From: Lentisphaerae bacterium RIFOXYA12_64_32
GTDB lineage: Bacteria > Verrucomicrobiota > Lentisphaeria > Oligosphaerales > YB12-FULL-65-16
Assembly (NCBI GenBank): GCA_001803235.1
Contig: MHBL01000280.1
Location: forward strand, 1 to 34,756
Reading direction: 5' to 3'
Length of the DNA stretch: 34,756 bases
The notes below the pieces were generated by a model. That model was not told the origin of the DNA. It saw only the letters and a list, made by a program, of their open reading frames with translations, and made no database searches. Each line of letters opens with the position of its first letter. Position 1 is the stretch's first letter. Below are positions 7,610-15,511 of the stretch, piece after piece. The position numbers and the translations under genes are program-made.

Positions 7610-8636
7610 TACGAACACCGTTGTGCCGCAGAACGGCGCGCGCTACTCGGCGTTGCGACACCTGCAGGAGAAAGTGGCCGCGCGCTGCGCCGCACTGCCA
7701 TGGACGTTCGAGAGCCTCCAGGCGTGGAACGCCTATCGTGAACGACTGGTGTGCGGACTGCGCACCATCCTGCCGGTCTGGGACCTGACAGACGCACGGC
7801 CGTCGCCGGTCGTTGCCGAACTGGCGCTGGGCGCCGACCTGACCCTGGAGGCGGTCGATGTGCATTTCGAGGCTGGGTTCTGCATTCCGGTGCACCTGTA
7901 CCGGCCGCGAGCCAAGGCCGGCCCCAGAGCGGCCGTGCTGGTTTGCCCAGGCTACTCGTCACCCAAGAACGCCCCGGAGATTGCCGACCTGTGCATCGCC
8001 CTGGCGCGGGCGGGGATGATCGCGGTGACGCTGGACTACGACGGCACAGGCGAACGCGCCGAGCGGCCCGACTCGGCGACGGCGATCAACAACGTCTGCG
8101 CCGCGGCGGCGCTGCTCGGCATGAACAACGTCGGCCTGCGCGTCATGAACAACCTGGCGGTGCTGAAGTACCTGAAGACGCGGGCCGACGTGGATGCGGC
8201 GCGCATTGGTATCACGGGGCACTGCCAGGGCTCGATCGTCACCTGGTTCACGGCCGCCGTGTGTGCGGAGTTCGCAGCCGTGGCGCCGGTGCAGGGGGTG
8301 ACGTCCTATGAGGCGATCATCCTGGAGTACTGCAACCGGCAGGGCGGCTGGAGCGGCATCAGTCCGTACGTCTACGGCATGCTCGAGTACGGCGACATTC
8401 CGCACGTATTGGCCTGCACGGCGCCGCGGCCGCTGTGGGTGCGGAACAACATTGTCGATCCGCACTGGCCGTACTCGGGGTTGGCGCGCGCCAAGGCGCT
8501 GTGCGAGCAGATCTACGCGCTGCACGGCGCCGGGGACCGCTGCACGTTCCACCTCGGGCACGAGCCGCACCAGTATGCGCCGGCCGTGATCAACGACCTG
8601 GTGCCGTGGTTCGCGCGCATGCTCGGCGCGGCGTGA
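7596..8636 (+). CDS. Alpha/beta hydrolase with a cysteine nucleophile (acetyl esterase or dienelactone hydrolase-like)
   Basis: 346 residues. The ATG at 7596 has AGGAGG nine bases upstream and overlaps the end of the UROD-like gene by 14 bases. A central alpha/beta hydrolase fold is visible: the strand AAVLVCPGYSSP (about 112-123), LDYDGTGERAERPD (147-159), the nucleophile elbow ITGHCQGS with Cys210 where most esterases have Ser, then an acid near Asp289 (NNIVDPHW) and a His at 322 or 325 (LGHEPHQY). A Cys at the elbow is known from dienelactone hydrolase (Cys-His-Asp triad). No signal peptide, so cytoplasmic. Its partner and the nearby glycosidases suggest it removes an acyl group or opens a lactone on a sugar (inference). 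Confidence 0.85.
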   Translation: MAMNDTNTVVPQNGARYSALRHLQEKVAARCAALPWTFESLQAWNAYRERLVCGLRTILPVWDLTDARPSPVVAELALGADLTLEAVDVHFEAGFCIPVHLYRPRAKAGPRAAVLVCPGYSSPKNAPEIADLCIALARAGMIAVTLDYDGTGERAERPDSATAINNVCAAAALLGMNNVGLRVMNNLAVLKYLKTRADVDAARIGITGHCQGSIVTWFTAAVCAEFAAVAPVQGVTSYEAIILEYCNRQGGWSGISPYVYGMLEYGDIPHVLACTAPRPLWVRNNIVDPHWPYSGLARAKALCEQIYALHGAGDRCTFHLGHEPHQYAPAVINDLVPWFARMLGAA

Positions 8637-8653
8637 GGCGGCGCCCCCAGAAT

Positions 8654-10546
8654 TCACTCCTTCGGGGCGAAGTACTTTTCGAGGACGCGGGCGAGGATCT
8701 GGGTGCCGCGTTCATTGGCGTGCACCGCGTCGCCGCGGAACCAGCCGTAGGTCTTGCCCGAGTCGAGCACGTACTGCCACCATGGCGCGGTCATGTCGAG
8801 GAACTCGCACTTCTCCTCGGCCGCCAGGCGCATCAGGTTCGCACGGTAATCCGTCCCGTTCGGGTCGATCTCGCAGGTCCATTTCGTGATGTGGTTCGAG
8901 CCCTCGGCGCCGAACGCGGGTGTGATCAGCAGGATCTCCGGCTGCTGTTTGGAGCGCACCTGGTGAATGACCTCACGGATCGAGTCGACATCGTCGCGCT
9001 GACTGATGCCGCCGATCATGAGCAGGTCCGGGTTGTGCTTGAGCACGTACTCCTCGACGCGGTTTTCGTCTTTGTACCACCAGCACCCGGTCGAGCCGCG
9101 CACCGACGCGACCTTGTCGATCTTGACGTTCGGGTACATGCGTTGCACCAGCAACTCGAAGCCCGAGTGACACGTCTGGTTCATGATACTGTCCCCGAGC
9201 AGCACCACCTTGATCGTGCCGCCCTCGCGCAACCGCGCCATGCTCTTCGGAATGAGCGCCCACCGGTCCGGCCGCGCGGTGTACTTGAGCGGGTCCATGC
9301 CGGCGTACATCGCGTCGAGCCGCTGCAGCGGCGACATGCCCGCGTAGGGGTCCTCAAGATCGCCGTTCACCAGCAGCACGCCGATGCGGCAGAACCGGCC
9401 CTTGCTGCCCTCCGGCTGCTTCTCCGCCACGCGCAGGCGCAGCTCGTGCCACTGCGCCGGGTCCAGGGCGCGCACCACGCAGCGCGTCGCCGAGCGCATG
9501 CCGGCCGGGCAATCCTTGTCGAAAACGGGCAACGCCTGCCATGCACCGTTGTCGACTGAGCACTCCAAGTCGCCGGTGTCCGGTCCGACCGCGTCGAAGA
9601 GCCCCGCCTGGTCACCCTTGAACTTGAGCGTCAGCGTCGCGCCCGGCACATCGCTCACCGCGACATGACGGAACGGCGCCACCGGACTGGTCTGGCCGAG
9701 GCGCCAGTTCGCGTCCAGTTTCGCCAGTTCGTAGGCGACGCACTGCGCCTTGTCCATAAACCCCGGCATGAGTGGCGCGGGCAGCGGACGCTTCGGCGCG
9801 TCCTGGTCCGGCTTGCCGTTCGCCTTGGCGCGGGCGAGCAGCGGCTTGATCGCCTCGGCGTACAGCGCGTGGCCGCGGTCCGTCGGGTGCACCCCGTCCT
9901 TGCTGAACTCCTCGAACGTCAGTTCGCCCGCAATGATCTTCTTGGCCACGTACTGGCCCATGTTCACGCTCGGAATGCCGTAGTGCGCGGCGATCTTCTC
10001 ATGCCACTGCACGACCGGCGGCAACCCGCCCTGCTTGTAGACCTCGAGCTGGTCCTTGGTCAGGCCGTAGAGGAACACGAGGTCCGTGATCGAGTACGGG
10101 CCCCAGACCGACCGCACCAGGCCCTCGAGCGCCGCGCACACGTCCGCCTCGCTCGACCCGGTGTCGTCCGTTGCCAAGTCGCAAAACATGATCGCCCCCG
10201 GCAGGTGCTGACCGTACACCGCCTGGCCGCGCGCCGCGGCGAACGCGCCCCACCACGACCCGGCGCCGCCCGTGACAAGCGGATTGCCCATGCCCGCACC
10301 CGGGAACTCCGCCCGCAGCGCCGCCATCATCTGCGCCTGGTACGACACTCCCGGCTGGCTCGCCCCGGCGCCCGCCATGGTCGGCCCGCCGACGGAAACG
10401 ATATTGATCCAGCCGCCCGGCTTCAGCCTGGTCGGACAGCACGGCGTACCGGCGCGGTCCTGGATCCAGTCCTCCGCCCCGAACGCCGTAGCGGACACCG
10501 CAACCGACAGCGCGAGCACCAACGGGAAGGACAGCGACGAGGTCAT
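8654..10546 (-). CDS. Secreted protein with two SGNH/GDSL hydrolase domains
   Basis: 630 residues from the ATG at 10546, which has AAGGGAG seven bases upstream; an in-frame Met eight codons earlier lacks a site. Residues 1-24 are a signal peptide ending AFGA. Domain 1 (about 45-240) has the block V motif DGVH (217-220), but its block I reads VGGPTMAG, with Gly-Pro where GDS is expected, so its Ser is missing. A beta-rich linker spans about 285-375. Domain 2 (about 440-630) keeps GDS with Ser453 and DAVH (606-609), and so is likely the active esterase or deacetylase. Convergent with the hydrolase gene (17-bp gap). Probably removes acetyl groups from an extracellular glycan (inference). Confidence 0.85.
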   Translation of the reverse strand: MTSSLSFPLVLALSVAVSATAFGAEDWIQDRAGTPCCPTRLKPGGWINIVSVGGPTMAGAGASQPGVSYQAQMMAALRAEFPGAGMGNPLVTGGAGSWWGAFAAARGQAVYGQHLPGAIMFCDLATDDTGSSEADVCAALEGLVRSVWGPYSITDLVFLYGLTKDQLEVYKQGGLPPVVQWHEKIAAHYGIPSVNMGQYVAKKIIAGELTFEEFSKDGVHPTDRGHALYAEAIKPLLARAKANGKPDQDAPKRPLPAPLMPGFMDKAQCVAYELAKLDANWRLGQTSPVAPFRHVAVSDVPGATLTLKFKGDQAGLFDAVGPDTGDLECSVDNGAWQALPVFDKDCPAGMRSATRCVVRALDPAQWHELRLRVAEKQPEGSKGRFCRIGVLLVNGDLEDPYAGMSPLQRLDAMYAGMDPLKYTARPDRWALIPKSMARLREGGTIKVVLLGDSIMNQTCHSGFELLVQRMYPNVKIDKVASVRGSTGCWWYKDENRVEEYVLKHNPDLLMIGGISQRDDVDSIREVIHQVRSKQQPEILLITPAFGAEGSNHITKWTCEIDPNGTDYRANLMRLAAEEKCEFLDMTAPWWQYVLDSGKTYGWFRGDAVHANERGTQILARVLEKYFAPKE

Positions 10547-10735
10547 GGACGTACTCCCTTCTGTAGTCATCTTTCACCGTCAGTGTCCCTGGTCGTCAGG
10601 GCCGGCTGCGATTGCCGGTCAGGACTGCCAGGAAGACTACGACAGCGGTTTGCTCTATGCCATTCCGTCGCGCTGCCGAGCTTCACAGAACGCCACAAGC
10701 CAGGCGGCACCGCGCTTCGCGGCGACAGCCTGAAC

Positions 10736-11191
10736 TCACTCGCTCGATTCCTGTTTCTTGAAATAGTCGATGGGCTCAAAAGGACTGATCGAGAGAACTC
10801 TGGCAGTCTTGAAGGTGAAATCCATCTTGGCCCCGAATTCGCCAAACTCAACCCGATAGCGATCCTCTCGCAAGCGGTCGCAATGGTACGTCTCCATCAT
10901 GAAGTCAGCCATCGCGTTCTGGTGATTGAAGTCTCTGAGGTACGCAAGCTCAACGTCTTCGAACATGACGATGAGTTTGCAGTGCTTGGGAACCTGCGGT
11001 TCGGCGGCGGAGCAGTCGGCACATCCGTACAGGGTCATCGTCAGTCTTGGCCCCGTGAAGTCGAATCCCAGTTCCCGGTTCAAAACGAGTTCAATGACCT
11101 CCGCATCATGCAGGCTGGGCCATCTGCCGAAGAAGTCGTGGACGACCTCAGCGTTCTCGAACTCAGCGAGATAGTCTTGGACGGTTCCCAT
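10736..11191 (-). CDS. Imm50-family immunity protein
   Basis: 151 residues from the ATG at 11191 (GGAG four to five bases upstream). It contains FFGRWPSLHDAEVIELVLNR, the Imm50 signature, followed by beta-strands and FNHQN near the middle. Imm50 proteins neutralise polymorphic or contact-dependent toxins, but no toxin gene is adjacent, so it is an orphan here. The frame stays open upstream to a GTG at 11374 that overlaps the vapC stop, and this extension carries a PIN-domain fragment, so a 212-residue fusion product is formally possible. The 189 bp between this gene's stop and the SGNH gene start hold no gene. Confidence 0.75.
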   Translation of the reverse strand: MGTVQDYLAEFENAEVVHDFFGRWPSLHDAEVIELVLNRELGFDFTGPRLTMTLYGCADCSAAEPQVPKHCKLIVMFEDVELAYLRDFNHQNAMADFMMETYHCDRLREDRYRVEFGEFGAKMDFTFKTARVLSISPFEPIDYFKKQESSE

Positions 11192-11257
11192 CTCTCTCCG
11201 AATCGAATGGTTGTTCTCGCGCTCAAGGACCGTTCGCGCCCTGCCGGTCGTCTCTCC

Positions 11258-11374
11258 GCCGGGCAGACAGCGGAATCCCTGCTGGGCGAGGTACGGCCCG
11301 AACGCGAAGACATCCCGCAGGCCGAGCCGCCGCATGATGTCGAAGTTGACGCAGTCCATCAGAAGTGGCATCAC
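11258..11374 (-). pseudogene. C-terminal fragment of a second PIN-domain toxin
   Basis: In frame with, and upstream of, the Imm50 gene the translation reads MDCVNFDIMRRLGLRDVFAF, then GPYLAQQGFRCL. This matches the conserved end of VapC-like PIN proteins (D-C-x-S-F-x-x-M ... A-F-D-x-H-F ... G-F). The conserved Asp of the D-x-H-F motif is Gly here, and everything before it is gone. It abuts the intact vapC, whose stop overlaps this frame's GTG, so it looks like the remnant of a former neighbouring toxin. Confidence 0.55.
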
Positions 11375-11781
11375 TTGTACGGCAACGGGACAAGCAAGAT
11401 GTCACCCGCCAGGACCTCGAACTCGGGATCCTTGTGAACCAGTCCCGCACTGTGACGCTGCGCCGTGGCGGCCACGAACGCATCCGCGAAGGACAGGCGA
11501 TGACGGGCCTTGAACTCGGCCGCCTTCAGGCAGAGGGGCTCGTCGGACTGGACCCACCCGATGGGCCACGCCTTGGCCAAGGCCACAGCATGATCGGCCG
11601 CAGGCGTGCCCTGCTCCTGCATGATCACATACCGCAGTTCGGTGAGGGTGGCGAACGACAGCAGAACCCGCGCCTCGCCACGCGTGGCGGCATCCATGTA
11701 TCCGCGAACCGTGTTGGCGCCCTGCTCGTCTTCGAGGAATGCGAAGATCGCCGACGTGTCGAGCACCAGCACATCATTCAC
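11371..11781 (-). CDS. vapC: VapC-type PIN-domain ribonuclease toxin
   Basis: 136 residues. The acidic PIN residues are present: Asp8 in VLVLDTSAIFAFLEDEQ, Glu48 in FATLTELRYV and Asp100 in LSFADAFVAATA. The start is a GTG at 11781, overlapping the antitoxin by 8 bases, the usual coupled arrangement. VapC toxins cleave tRNA or rRNA when the labile antitoxin is degraded (family knowledge). The end of the gene overlaps the frame that carries a PIN fragment and Imm50. Confidence 0.88.
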   Translation of the reverse strand: MNDVLVLDTSAIFAFLEDEQGANTVRGYMDAATRGEARVLLSFATLTELRYVIMQEQGTPAADHAVALAKAWPIGWVQSDEPLCLKAAEFKARHRLSFADAFVAATAQRHSAGLVHKDPEFEVLAGDILLVPLPYK

Positions 11782-12001
11782 GCGTCCGATCCTCCCGGCG
11801 GCGCTTCAGCAGCGCAGCACCAAGACCGGCGCCCTTGAACATCCCCTGCGCCGCCGCCACCGGGTCCGCCGGCAATGGAATGACGCGAATACTCTGCCCG
11901 TCATCGATCCATTCCAGCTTCGAAGCGGGTCCGAGGTGGTGGTTTTTCCGGATGCGGGCCGGCACGACCGTCTGCCCACGTCCCGTAACTGTCGTTGTCA
12001 T
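11774..12001 (-). CDS. vapB: AbrB/MazE-fold antitoxin (VapB-like)
   Basis: 75 residues from the ATG at 12001, seven to eight bases after AAAGGTGG. TTTVTGRGQTVVPARIRK is a SpoVT/AbrB swapped-hairpin DNA-binding motif, and the C-terminal half (GMFKGAGLGAALLKRRREDR) is the toxin-binding tail. It would repress its own operon and neutralise the adjacent PIN toxin. Confidence 0.85.
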   Translation of the reverse strand: MTTTVTGRGQTVVPARIRKNHHLGPASKLEWIDDGQSIRVIPLPADPVAAAQGMFKGAGLGAALLKRRREDRTRE

Positions 12002-12050
12002 CACAAACCCACCTTTCGACGCGCGTTTGACACAGGGCACATACCAATGG

Positions 12051-12257
12051 TCAAATATACAATGCAATCTGCGCAGAAACAATGCAACCGCATGCTTGGG
12101 CGGTGAAGCCGGCTTTCGTGTAGGCATCGACACGTGCCGGGCCGGCTTTCTCGAAGCTTGGATCCGGCAGAGGAATCGGCGCCTTCTGCGGCGTCACAAC
12201 CTGACAGGAAGCCGCCAGCAGACCGAATGCGGCTGTGAATGCTTGCCAGTGCTTCAT
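12051..12257 (-). CDS. Small predicted lipoprotein, probably a truncated gene
   Basis: 68 residues. The ATG at 12257 has GGGAAGGA seven bases upstream. The N-terminus MKHWQAFTAAFGLLAASC has a short hydrophobic stretch and a lipobox-like AASC. It is followed by LPDPSFEKAG, which resembles the beginning of carbohydrate-binding domains in secreted proteins of this clade. The rest is short and rich in Ala and Cys without recognisable domains, so the original C-terminal domain may be lost. It follows the DUF4838 gene on the same strand after 55 bp and may share its transcript. Confidence 0.5.
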   Translation of the reverse strand: MKHWQAFTAAFGLLAASCQVVTPQKAPIPLPDPSFEKAGPARVDAYTKAGFTAQACGCIVSAQIALYI

Positions 12258-12312
12258 CAGAGTGTCCTTCCCTCACGGTGTGGCCCACGGCGCAACGGGT
12301 CCCGCTCCGTCT

Positions 12313-15273
12313 CTACTTCCACGCCAGCTTGCACTCGGCGAGCATGAACCAGCCGGCGTCGCTCTTGGCAGAGTCCTTGAGCGTGGCGAAGCGAATCTCG
12401 TTCGTGCCCTGCTTCAGCACCCCCGCGGGGATCGCGAACTCCGCACTGGACCAGTTCTTCTCCGGAAACGCGTTCGGGCCGGCAAAGATCTCCGTGCCGT
12501 TGATCGTGATGCGCACCTCGACCTTGCCCGGCTTGTCGTCATCCTGCGCCGTGAGCACGAGTCGCGCCGGCTCAGCCGGGACGGCGTCGAGACTGAACTC
12601 GGCCCACATCTGCGGGTTGCGGCTGTTCTTGCCGTAGATCCACACCGCCTGCTTGGCCGGGCACTCGTAGTTGTACTCCTGCGGGCCGTTGCCGCCGCAG
12701 AACCCGTCGAGCAGCACGAGCAGGCCGCCATCGACGGACTTCTGCAGCGTGCGCTTGCCCTCGGCGGCGAGCGTGCCGACCGGGTCGGCGATCATGCGCC
12801 GCACCACCGGGTCGTTGTACCACGGGCTGGCGTCCGGTTGCACGCGCGCCGTCTTCTGGAACCACGTGCCGGCCTTCTCCTGGTCGCGGATGAACGCGCC
12901 GATCTTCAGGTCGCGGCCGATTTTCATGAACTCGGCCAGGCGCTGTGCAAACTCATCTTTGCTCACCGCGAGCTTGCCGTTGACCGGGTTGCGCTCGTTC
13001 AGGTCCGCGAAGAGCACGTGGAACTTCTCCTGCCGCACCCGGAACAGGGCGGCGCGGTCGTCCTGCACGGCGGCCTCGGCCTGCGCGAACAGCGCGAACG
13101 CTTTCTCGGCGTACTCCGGCGTCACCAGCCCGGGGTTCGGGCCCTCGCACATCTGGTGCACCGGGCGCGTGTCGACCTCGCGATGCATGAAGTTGAAGTA
13201 CTCGCGCACGATGGGCGCGCCCTTGCCGTAGTAGGCGGCCATGAACTCGTCGGTCAGCGCCTCGACGTCCGCCTTGGGTTCCCAGAGCAGCCGGCTCTGC
13301 ACGAACGTGAACAGGTCGCGGAAGTTCGAGGGCGTACCGCAGTAGAAGATGCCGCGGATGCCGTTGGCCGAATAGAAGTCCAGCTTCTTCCTCATGGCGT
13401 AGAAGCTGCCGAACGGCTCGTACCACACCGCGTAGCCGCACGGGTAGTCGAAGATGTACATGTTGTTCGGGCACTTCGCGATCCAGCCTTTCAGGTCCGT
13501 GTCGCCCTGCGTGTTCTTCTCGCAGCTCAGATCGTGGCACTGACAGGCGGTGCGGTTGGGGTACGGGCAGTACTGCACCATCACGTTCGGCTCCGGCATG
13601 ACGCGCGTCGGCGGGTTGGAGGTGGCATCGGTGTAGGCGAGCGTGACGATCAGCTTGTCCGGGTACTTCGCGGCCACGGCGCGGGCAATGAAGTTGACGT
13701 AGTCCAGGAGCCGGTCGGTCATGTTGCCCGGGGTGGCATCGAGCGCCTTGCACGCGTCGCACTCGCACCAGGCGAACCCGTCGCCCTGCGAGACGCCGAA
13801 GAAGGTGCGGTCGCTCTGCTTCTCGATCAGCATCAGCATGCGTTCGGCCGAGATGCGGCGCACGTCCGGGTTGGAGAGGCAGAGGTGCACGTCGAACCGC
13901 TTCGCGTCCGGGTCCTTGTGCAGGCGCTTGCCGTCCTTCTGCAGTGCGAAGAACTCCGGGTTCGACTCGCCGTACTTCTCGTACGGGACGAGGAACTCGG
14001 AGGCGTGCACGATGTTGCCCTTCTCGCCGATCGCCTCCGGGTCCATCATGTCGTTGCCGGGCGTGTGGCCAAGCTTCAGGTTCCCGCGCACGACGCGGAA
14101 CTCGTAGATCGGTTTGGTGCGGATTTCGCACGCCGCGATCGTGAGGGCCTTGACGTGCGGCACGACCTCGCAGCCAGGCGCGTAGAACTTGACCCCGAGC
14201 TGCCCGAGCAGCGCGTAGGCGCCGTAGACGGTGCCCAGGTCGCGCCAGCCGCAGACCGCGGCGCGGCCGTCGGCGACGCGCACCACGTAGCCGTCGCGGC
14301 GCACCGCGTCCAGCTCGGCCTGGGTGATGAGACCGGCCTTGACGGCCAGGCTGCCGACGGCGATCACGCCCTGCGGCACGGCGGTGTCGGCGATCTCGCG
14401 CACCTCGAGCTTGCAGCCGGCGATCTTCGCCAGGTAAGCTGCCAGCTCGTCGGCCGCGAGTTTCTCGCGCGCGGTCGCGCCGGGAGCCAGCGCTACGGCT
14501 GTCGCGGGCACGTTGGGCGCGATCGCGAGCGTACCCGGCTCGGGCAGCGGGTCGGGCGGCGACACCGTCAAGTCCATGACGACCGTGTTCTCGGTGCCCG
14601 GCGCGACCGGGATGGTCGCGAACGCCCACACGCCCTGCTGTTTGCCGTAGTTCTCAACCCGCCCATCGAACGGCGCAATGCCGACGTACGACGGGGTCGA
14701 CACGGTCACGTTGCACTGCGGAGTCCGCAGGATGAACGTGTCGCCGCGCTGCGAGGAGAAGTTCCCGCGCTTCGGGGTCGTGGGGACTGCGACGCTGTCC
14801 GTGGTCATGCCGGCAGCATTCAGCAGCTCGACGGTTGCGCCCTCCGCCAGGGCCGGCGGGAACTGGAACACCGGGTACTCGACCGGCCCGCAGGCGGCGT
14901 CCTCGGCGGTCGAGACGGTCACGGTGACCTGCACGCCCTTTTCCGAGACGGCCACGGCGAACGACGCCTTGGCCTTGGGCTGCGTTGCCTCGGCCGTGGC
15001 GCTGCGCCCGTCCGCCGCCGCCTTGAGCGTCCCTGCCTGCCAGCAGTCGCCCCAGCCGACCAGGCTGCCCTTGTACTCGGGCTGGAACACATTGAAGTAC
15101 GAGCCGATGCTGATCGGCGTGCCCTGGTGGGTGACCGACACGCCGCGCTCGTCCACGGTCACCGCGTAGTCGCCGGCGCTCAGCTTGGCGGGCGCCGTGG
15201 GCGCCGCACGGACACTGGAGACTCCGGCCATCAGGGACGCCATCAAGACCGCCGCAACGTGCGAGCAACGCAT
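12313..15273 (-). CDS. Secreted DUF4838 family glycosidase-like protein
   Basis: 986 residues from the ATG at 15273, with AAGGAGG eight bases upstream. Residues 1-24 are a signal peptide. About 215-375 resemble the N-terminal domain of alpha-glucuronidase/hexosaminidase-type enzymes (AADELAAYLAKIAG ... VCGWRDLGTVYGAYALLGQL). About 385-650 is the DUF4838 TIM-barrel-like region with FAWCECDACKALD (near residue 500) and a Cys cluster (CQCHDLSCEKN). The last 100 residues form a beta-sandwich that may bind carbohydrate. DUF4838 proteins are widespread in PVC polysaccharide-degradation clusters; the exact bond cleaved is not established. A purine-rich 6-bp word repeat lies 12 bp upstream of the start. 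Confidence 0.88.
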   Translation of the reverse strand: MRCSHVAAVLMASLMAGVSSVRAAPTAPAKLSAGDYAVTVDERGVSVTHQGTPISIGSYFNVFQPEYKGSLVGWGDCWQAGTLKAAADGRSATAEATQPKAKASFAVAVSEKGVQVTVTVSTAEDAACGPVEYPVFQFPPALAEGATVELLNAAGMTTDSVAVPTTPKRGNFSSQRGDTFILRTPQCNVTVSTPSYVGIAPFDGRVENYGKQQGVWAFATIPVAPGTENTVVMDLTVSPPDPLPEPGTLAIAPNVPATAVALAPGATAREKLAADELAAYLAKIAGCKLEVREIADTAVPQGVIAVGSLAVKAGLITQAELDAVRRDGYVVRVADGRAAVCGWRDLGTVYGAYALLGQLGVKFYAPGCEVVPHVKALTIAACEIRTKPIYEFRVVRGNLKLGHTPGNDMMDPEAIGEKGNIVHASEFLVPYEKYGESNPEFFALQKDGKRLHKDPDAKRFDVHLCLSNPDVRRISAERMLMLIEKQSDRTFFGVSQGDGFAWCECDACKALDATPGNMTDRLLDYVNFIARAVAAKYPDKLIVTLAYTDATSNPPTRVMPEPNVMVQYCPYPNRTACQCHDLSCEKNTQGDTDLKGWIAKCPNNMYIFDYPCGYAVWYEPFGSFYAMRKKLDFYSANGIRGIFYCGTPSNFRDLFTFVQSRLLWEPKADVEALTDEFMAAYYGKGAPIVREYFNFMHREVDTRPVHQMCEGPNPGLVTPEYAEKAFALFAQAEAAVQDDRAALFRVRQEKFHVLFADLNERNPVNGKLAVSKDEFAQRLAEFMKIGRDLKIGAFIRDQEKAGTWFQKTARVQPDASPWYNDPVVRRMIADPVGTLAAEGKRTLQKSVDGGLLVLLDGFCGGNGPQEYNYECPAKQAVWIYGKNSRNPQMWAEFSLDAVPAEPARLVLTAQDDDKPGKVEVRITINGTEIFAGPNAFPEKNWSSAEFAIPAGVLKQGTNEIRFATLKDSAKSDAGWFMLAECKLAWK

Positions 15274-15284
15274 GGTGTGAACCT

Positions 15285-15314
15285 CCTTGCCTCTTCCTCT
15301 TCCAGACCCAGAAT
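15285..15314. repeat. 6-bp tandem word repeat before the DUF4838 gene
   Basis: On the plus strand: CCTTGC, CTCTTC twice, CAGACC, CAGAAT, a period of 6 with a degenerate word. On the coding (minus) strand it is purine-rich and runs straight into the ribosome binding site of the gene starting at 15273. Confidence 0.7.
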
Positions 15315-15435
15315 GACTGGCCGTTAACCTACGCCCCGCGCCCCGCGAGGTCAAGGCACCCGGAGCGCCGGGACCCAGTCAGTTGGGATGAACGGTTCCG
15401 GACCATTGACATGTCCCCCATTTCGATGATACTTC

Positions 15436-15465
15436 TTGACTGTAACATATTATTCGTAATATACA
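15436..15465 (+). promoter_or_regulatory. Sigma70-like promoter of the AAA_14/DUF4143 gene
   Basis: TTGACT (15436-15441), an 18-bp spacer and TATACA (15460-15465) lie in a markedly AT-rich stretch (15420-15510) unlike the rest of the window. TAATAT with a shorter spacer is an alternative -10. Confidence 0.6.
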
Positions 15466-15484
15466 TAGGACTCTGAGTGTAAAT

Positions 15485-15503
15485 TATGCCGAGGTGTGGC
15501 ATA
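15485..15503. promoter_or_regulatory. Inverted repeat in the leader of the ATPase gene
   Basis: TATGCC, seven bases, GGCATA. It falls about 20 bp after the predicted -10 box and just before the start at 15512, and its loop (GAGGTGT) holds the only Shine-Dalgarno-like sequence. It may be an operator or a translational hairpin. Confidence 0.45.
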
Positions 15504-15511
15504 TTATATGC

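Noticed and set aside
12235..15327. A long plus-strand open frame of about 1,000 codons opposite the DUF4838 gene
   Set aside because: GC-rich antisense shadow; composition is Arg/Val/His-rich with no domain, while the minus strand has a signal peptide, a ribosome binding site and family motifs.
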